Assembly (NCBI GenBank): GCA_900757265.1
Contig: CAAENW010000142.1
Location: 1 to 9,013 of the forward strand
Direction of reading: 5' to 3'
Source of the DNA: an uncultured Collinsella sp.
GTDB taxonomy: Bacteria > Actinomycetota > Coriobacteriia > Coriobacteriales > Coriobacteriaceae
Length of the DNA: 9,013 nucleotides
Position 1 is the stretch's first letter; each line of letters starts with the position of its first letter. Under the pieces are notes generated by a model that saw nothing but the letters and a program-made list of their open reading frames with translations, was not told where the DNA came from and searched no databases. Below, in pieces: positions 6,526 through 9,013 of this stretch. Position numbers and translations under genes: made by a program.

Positions 6526-6560
6526 AAAAGCCGAGGCCTCGTGTTGAGACCCCGACTTTT
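6526..6560 (-). terminator. Intrinsic terminator of the amidohydrolase gene
   Basis: Arms 6526-6540 and 6546-6560 flank a 5-nt loop. On the - strand the stem is a continuous 15 bp with three G-U wobbles and is followed by a U-rich tail (cttttattttg). On the + strand the same three positions become C-A mismatches, so the hairpin is much weaker there. This points to a terminator used mainly by the - strand gene, whose stop is 50 nt away. The + strand gene ending at 6503 may still use it weakly, since ttttt follows on that side. Confidence 0.8.
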
Positions 6561-6610
6561 TGCATGGGGCGACATCATTCGATAAAGCTGTTGCCCCGTC
6601 ACACCAGCGC

Positions 6611-7981
6611 CTACGCTACGCCATCGCGAGCGAGCTCCTCTACCAGGGCTTCTGCCGGCATGGCCATAATCGTGTCGAGCTCGGCATCCACCTCGGGAAT
6701 GCGCTTGACCTTCAACTTGCGCGCCAGATCGCCACGGCACATCACATGCATCGGCTCACGCAGAGCGCGCAGGTCATCGAGCGGGTTCTCGCGCGTCACC
6801 AAAATGTCGGCCGCCTTGCCACACTCGATCGTACCGGTCTCGCCGCCCAGCCCCAGCAGCTCGGCATTGACCTGCGTGGCTGTATGCAGTGCGAAGGCAT
6901 TGCTCGCGCCCACGTACTTGGCGAAGTAAGCCACCTCGCGCCACATGTCGTACTGCGTCACGAACGGGCAACTCGAGTCCGTGCCCAGGCCCACCTTAAC
7001 GCCGGCATCCAGGGCGGCGCGGGCGCTCTCGATAATGCCCGAGCACACGATGTCACCGTTCTTCTTTTGCGTGTCGGTCGAATGGGTCTTTTCCGGATCG
7101 AGCAACACAAACGGCAGCGCCGGACTAATCGTGCAGGTCACGCTCGGCGCGCGTCCCTCGAGCTGTGTTCCCGCGGCGCCGCGGTACAGCTCCAGAACCT
7201 CAGGCGTCATCGGAGCGCCGTGCTCGATTGTGTCGACGCCAGCCTGAAGCGCGGCCTTCGCACCTTCGGTGCTCTCGACATGGGCCATGACCGGAAGGCT
7301 AACCTCGTGTGCCGCCTTGCACGCCGCCGCGGCGACATCGACCGGCATGCGCAGCACGCCCGGCTCGCCTACTTCGGTCGCGTCGAACACGCCGCCCGTC
7401 ACGAACAGCTTGATGACGTCGGCACCTCGTGCATACAGATCGCGCACCTGTTCGGCCGCCTCGCCGGGGGTATTGGCGACCTGCGCGAACAGCCCCGCGC
7501 CGTGACCACCCGGCACCGTGACGCCCGTTCCCGGCGCTACCAGGCGCGGACCCTGATACTTGCCGGCGTCGATGGCGTTGCGCACGGCGATGTCGGCGAA
7601 CAGCGGGTCGCCCGCGCCGCGCACCGTGGTCACGCCGCTTGCCAGCTGCTGCTGAGCGCCGCCCTTGAGAATATGGCGCACGATGGCGCGCCCCACGGGA
7701 TTATCGAGCTTCTTCATCAGCGCGCCCGCATCGCCCGCCGAAACCGGCCTGCCCGAACCGCACAGATGCACGTGCATATTGATGAGACCCGGCATGAGAC
7801 ACGCACCGCCCAGGTCGATGACCTCGGCCCCCGCTGGAGCTTGGGCCACAGCGCTCGGTCCCATCCAGGTGATGATGCCACGCTCGACGGCCACGGCCAT
7901 ATCGGGCTGCGGCTCCATATGCTCCGAGCCATCCAGAACGGTCGCATTGATAAACAACGTGGGACGATCGGTAGTCGCCAT
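6611..7981 (-). CDS. Amidohydrolase-family metal-dependent hydrolase (imidazolonepropionase/prolidase-like)
   Basis: Predicted 456-residue cytoplasmic TIM-barrel hydrolase, likely with one or two divalent metals. Visible ligand set of the superfamily: HVH (His70, His72) after PGLINM; Lys191 in VIKLFVTGG, placed to be the carboxylated bridging lysine of binuclear members; His234 in VMAHVES; His254 in TIEHGAP; Asp335 in GLGTDSS. The N- and C-terminal strands (INATVLDG..., ECGKAADILV) form the usual small beta sandwich. The pattern fits the COG1228 group, which includes imidazolonepropionases and Xaa-Pro or acyl-amino-acid hydrolases. The substrate cannot be read from sequence, and no histidine-degradation genes are next to it. 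The ATG at 7981 is chosen because gggaggag (complement of 7988-7995) lies 6 nt upstream; the longer start at 8014 would fall at the predicted transcription start. Monocistronic, with its own promoter and terminator. Confidence 0.9.
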   Translation of the reverse strand: MATTDRPTLFINATVLDGSEHMEPQPDMAVAVERGIITWMGPSAVAQAPAGAEVIDLGGACLMPGLINMHVHLCGSGRPVSAGDAGALMKKLDNPVGRAIVRHILKGGAQQQLASGVTTVRGAGDPLFADIAVRNAIDAGKYQGPRLVAPGTGVTVPGGHGAGLFAQVANTPGEAAEQVRDLYARGADVIKLFVTGGVFDATEVGEPGVLRMPVDVAAAACKAAHEVSLPVMAHVESTEGAKAALQAGVDTIEHGAPMTPEVLELYRGAAGTQLEGRAPSVTCTISPALPFVLLDPEKTHSTDTQKKNGDIVCSGIIESARAALDAGVKVGLGTDSSCPFVTQYDMWREVAYFAKYVGASNAFALHTATQVNAELLGLGGETGTIECGKAADILVTRENPLDDLRALREPMHVMCRGDLARKLKVKRIPEVDAELDTIMAMPAEALVEELARDGVA

Positions 7982-8020
7982 ATCGAGCTCCTCCCTCACG
8001 ATTAACATGAACATTTGTCC

Positions 8021-8050
8021 ATTATCACCTAATGCAGCGACTAAAGTCGA
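8021..8050 (-). promoter_or_regulatory. Predicted promoter of the amidohydrolase gene
   Basis: On the - strand, TCGACT (complement of 8045-8050, 4 of 6 to TTGACA) and GATAAT (complement of 8021-8026, 5 of 6 to TATAAT) are 18 bp apart. Transcription would start near 8014, leaving a leader of about 33 nt. A small inverted repeat, cgact (8038-8042) with agtcg (8045-8049), overlaps the -35 and might be an operator half. This supports the internal ATG at 7981 over the upstream one. Confidence 0.5.
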
Positions 8051-8130
8051 GCATATCGGTTAACGGAGAAAAGGGAGGATGTGAGGATAGAGAGGCCAGC
8101 ACGGCGATGCTCCAGCCGTGTGGGCCAAAC

Positions 8131-8347
8131 GTCTCGTTCTGTAACAGTTGGGTCGAATTTTGGCCGTTAGATGTTACGGATCGAGATATTCTCCAACACT
8201 GTCATCAAACGTCTAAATCTGTAACAAGTAGACAGGTTTTGAGCCGCTAGATGTTACAGATTGAGATCTTTTAGCGGCAGCCAACCTTCTGTCTCGATCT
8301 GTAACATTTGCGAGGCCAAACGGCCCCTTGTTGTTACAGATCGAGAC
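8131..8347. repeat. Array 2: six 16-nt elements in alternating orientation, three 80-nt units
   Basis: Same element as array 1. A copies (GTCTCGATCTGTAACA form) lie at 8131-8146, 8211-8226 and 8291-8306; B copies (TGTTACAGATCGAGAC form) at 8172-8187, 8252-8267 and 8332-8347. Start distances are 41, 39, 41, 39, 41, an exact 80-nt period. The last pair (8291 and 8332) is a perfect 16-bp inverted repeat with both arms equal to the consensus. Two of the three B copies are preceded by ttaga or ctaga, as in array 1; the third is not. The array lies 41 nt past the stop of the nuclease-like gene and about 80 nt upstream of the amidohydrolase promoter. The flank 8051-8130 shows nothing recognisable. 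Function unknown. Confidence 0.95.
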
Positions 8348-8388
8348 AAACTCGGCAGGAACAACCACATCCGCGTCAGTTGCACCCC

Positions 8389-9013
8389 TCAGCGCCCATA
8401 CCACTGCCGCCTCCATTGCTCAGCCAAATCGGCCCGCTGCGGAATGCCCGCCAGTCTCATCTTTTCAGCCAGCTTCCCCGGATTCTTGAGCTCATCAAAC
8501 GTAAACCGAAGCACCTTGTGGCCGAGCATCGTCAGATGGGACTCCCGCTGACGTTCTGCCACGAATGGGTCGACCGACTCCCGATCCCCACCATCCTGCA
8601 GGGTATACTTTCCCTTTCCATCGAGCTCGCCAATCACGCACGTCCCGTCCTCGAGTCGCCAAAAATAGTCGACGCGAAACACACTGGTCGGATCGAGCGG
8701 GTCGCAAAACTCCACCTGCAGCTCCGGAACCGGAAAGCCGTACGCAATAAAGAACGCTCGGAACCGAGACTCGCCGCCGTTTTCGGACAACCCGTCCGCA
8801 TACGACACAATCGCCTGTGCCCTGCGATACCCTCGCTTGTCCTCGCAATCGGCACGGAGGCGCTCGCACAAATCCCCACGTGATACGCCTTTCGCCCGCA
8901 GCGCAGAATCGGCAATCGCCAACCCGTAGGAGAACGGCACACGCAGCAAGCAATCCTCCGCCGTGCGCCAAAACGACGTCACCCGCACGCCATCAACACG
9001 CTCGAGCGCGCCC
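8389..9013 (-). CDS. DUF559/Vsr-like nuclease-fold protein (partial, N-terminus outside the window)
   Basis: The frame is open to the right edge, giving about 207 residues ending ...QWRRQWYGR. A GTG at 8988 could be taken as a start, but in-frame codons upstream read GALERVDG, which joins smoothly to VRVTSFWRTAEDCLL, so the gene very probably begins beyond the window. The region RTAEDCLL...ADSALR resembles the middle of actinobacterial proteins often labelled as AbiEi-type antitoxin-like. The C-terminal part looks like a PD-(D/E)XK Vsr/DUF559 domain: ESRFRAFF (Glu at 8770-8772), VDYFW (Asp at 8668-8670) and GELDGKGKY (Glu at 8626-8628, then D-G-K). Nuclease activity is inference from the motif layout. 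Such genes occur in defence or accessory loci, but no toxin partner is visible. Array 2 follows 41 nt after its stop. Confidence 0.75.
   Translation of the reverse strand, partial: GALERVDGVRVTSFWRTAEDCLLRVPFSYGLAIADSALRAKGVSRGDLCERLRADCEDKRGYRRAQAIVSYADGLSENGGESRFRAFFIAYGFPVPELQVEFCDPLDPTSVFRVDYFWRLEDGTCVIGELDGKGKYTLQDGGDRESVDPFVAERQRESHLTMLGHKVLRFTFDELKNPGKLAEKMRLAGIPQRADLAEQWRRQWYGR

Noticed and set aside
6560..8005. Long + strand open frame of 481 codons
   Set aside because: It is antisense to the amidohydrolase, lacks recognisable motifs, is Arg/His-rich and has no good ribosome binding site. GC-rich codon use on the real strand explains it.
8213..8416. Possible 67-codon - strand gene across array 2
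   Set aside because: Its peptide is the translated repeat element plus gaps and overlaps the end of the nuclease-like gene; repeat periodicity explains the open frame.

Overview
The window looks like a chromosomal stretch of a high-GC, gut-type actinobacterium of the class Coriobacteriia, most like Collinsella. This is an inference from GC-rich coding sequence, strong aaggag-type ribosome binding sites, a serine/threonine kinase joined to a DUF6273-like domain, and a Vsr/DUF559-type nuclease gene. No rRNA, tRNA, transposase or Cas gene is visible.

Layout, left to right: the last 17 codons of an unidentified + strand gene, followed by a terminator with two alternative hairpins (58-94); a large inverted repeat (133-193) in the leader of a membrane-anchored serine/threonine kinase (226-2310); a 0.57 kb noncoding interval filled by a regular array of a 16-nt element in alternating orientation (2353-2731); a copper-homeostasis cluster copA, copZ, csoR (2883-5917) behind a promoter carrying a G/C-tract palindrome like a CsoR box; a small two-helix membrane protein with a C-terminal zinc ribbon (6030-6503); a convergent - strand amidohydrolase (6611-7981) with its own terminator and promoter; a second array of the same 16-nt element (8131-8347); and the 3' part of a - strand gene for a DUF559/Vsr-like nuclease-fold protein that runs off the right edge.

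How the genes work together: CopA exports Cu(I), CopZ is a small Cu(I) carrier, and CsoR is a Cu(I)-sensing repressor that probably controls the palindrome upstream of copA and so its own cluster. Two hairpin elements lie inside this cluster: a ~100-nt one folding over the copA stop codon, and a 67-nt REP-like one starting directly after the csoR stop. The kinase, the zinc-ribbon protein and the amidohydrolase have no evident link to copper.

The most unusual content is the pair of arrays. Sixteen copies of a 16-nt element (consensus TGTTACAGATCGAGAC) alternate strictly in orientation, with starts 41-42 nt and then 39-40 nt apart, giving a unit of 80-82 nt. There are five pairs in the first array and three in the second. 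The arms are conserved while the 23-26 nt between them varies, and both arrays begin about 41-42 nt beyond the stop codon of the gene they follow. I do not recognise this as a described system.
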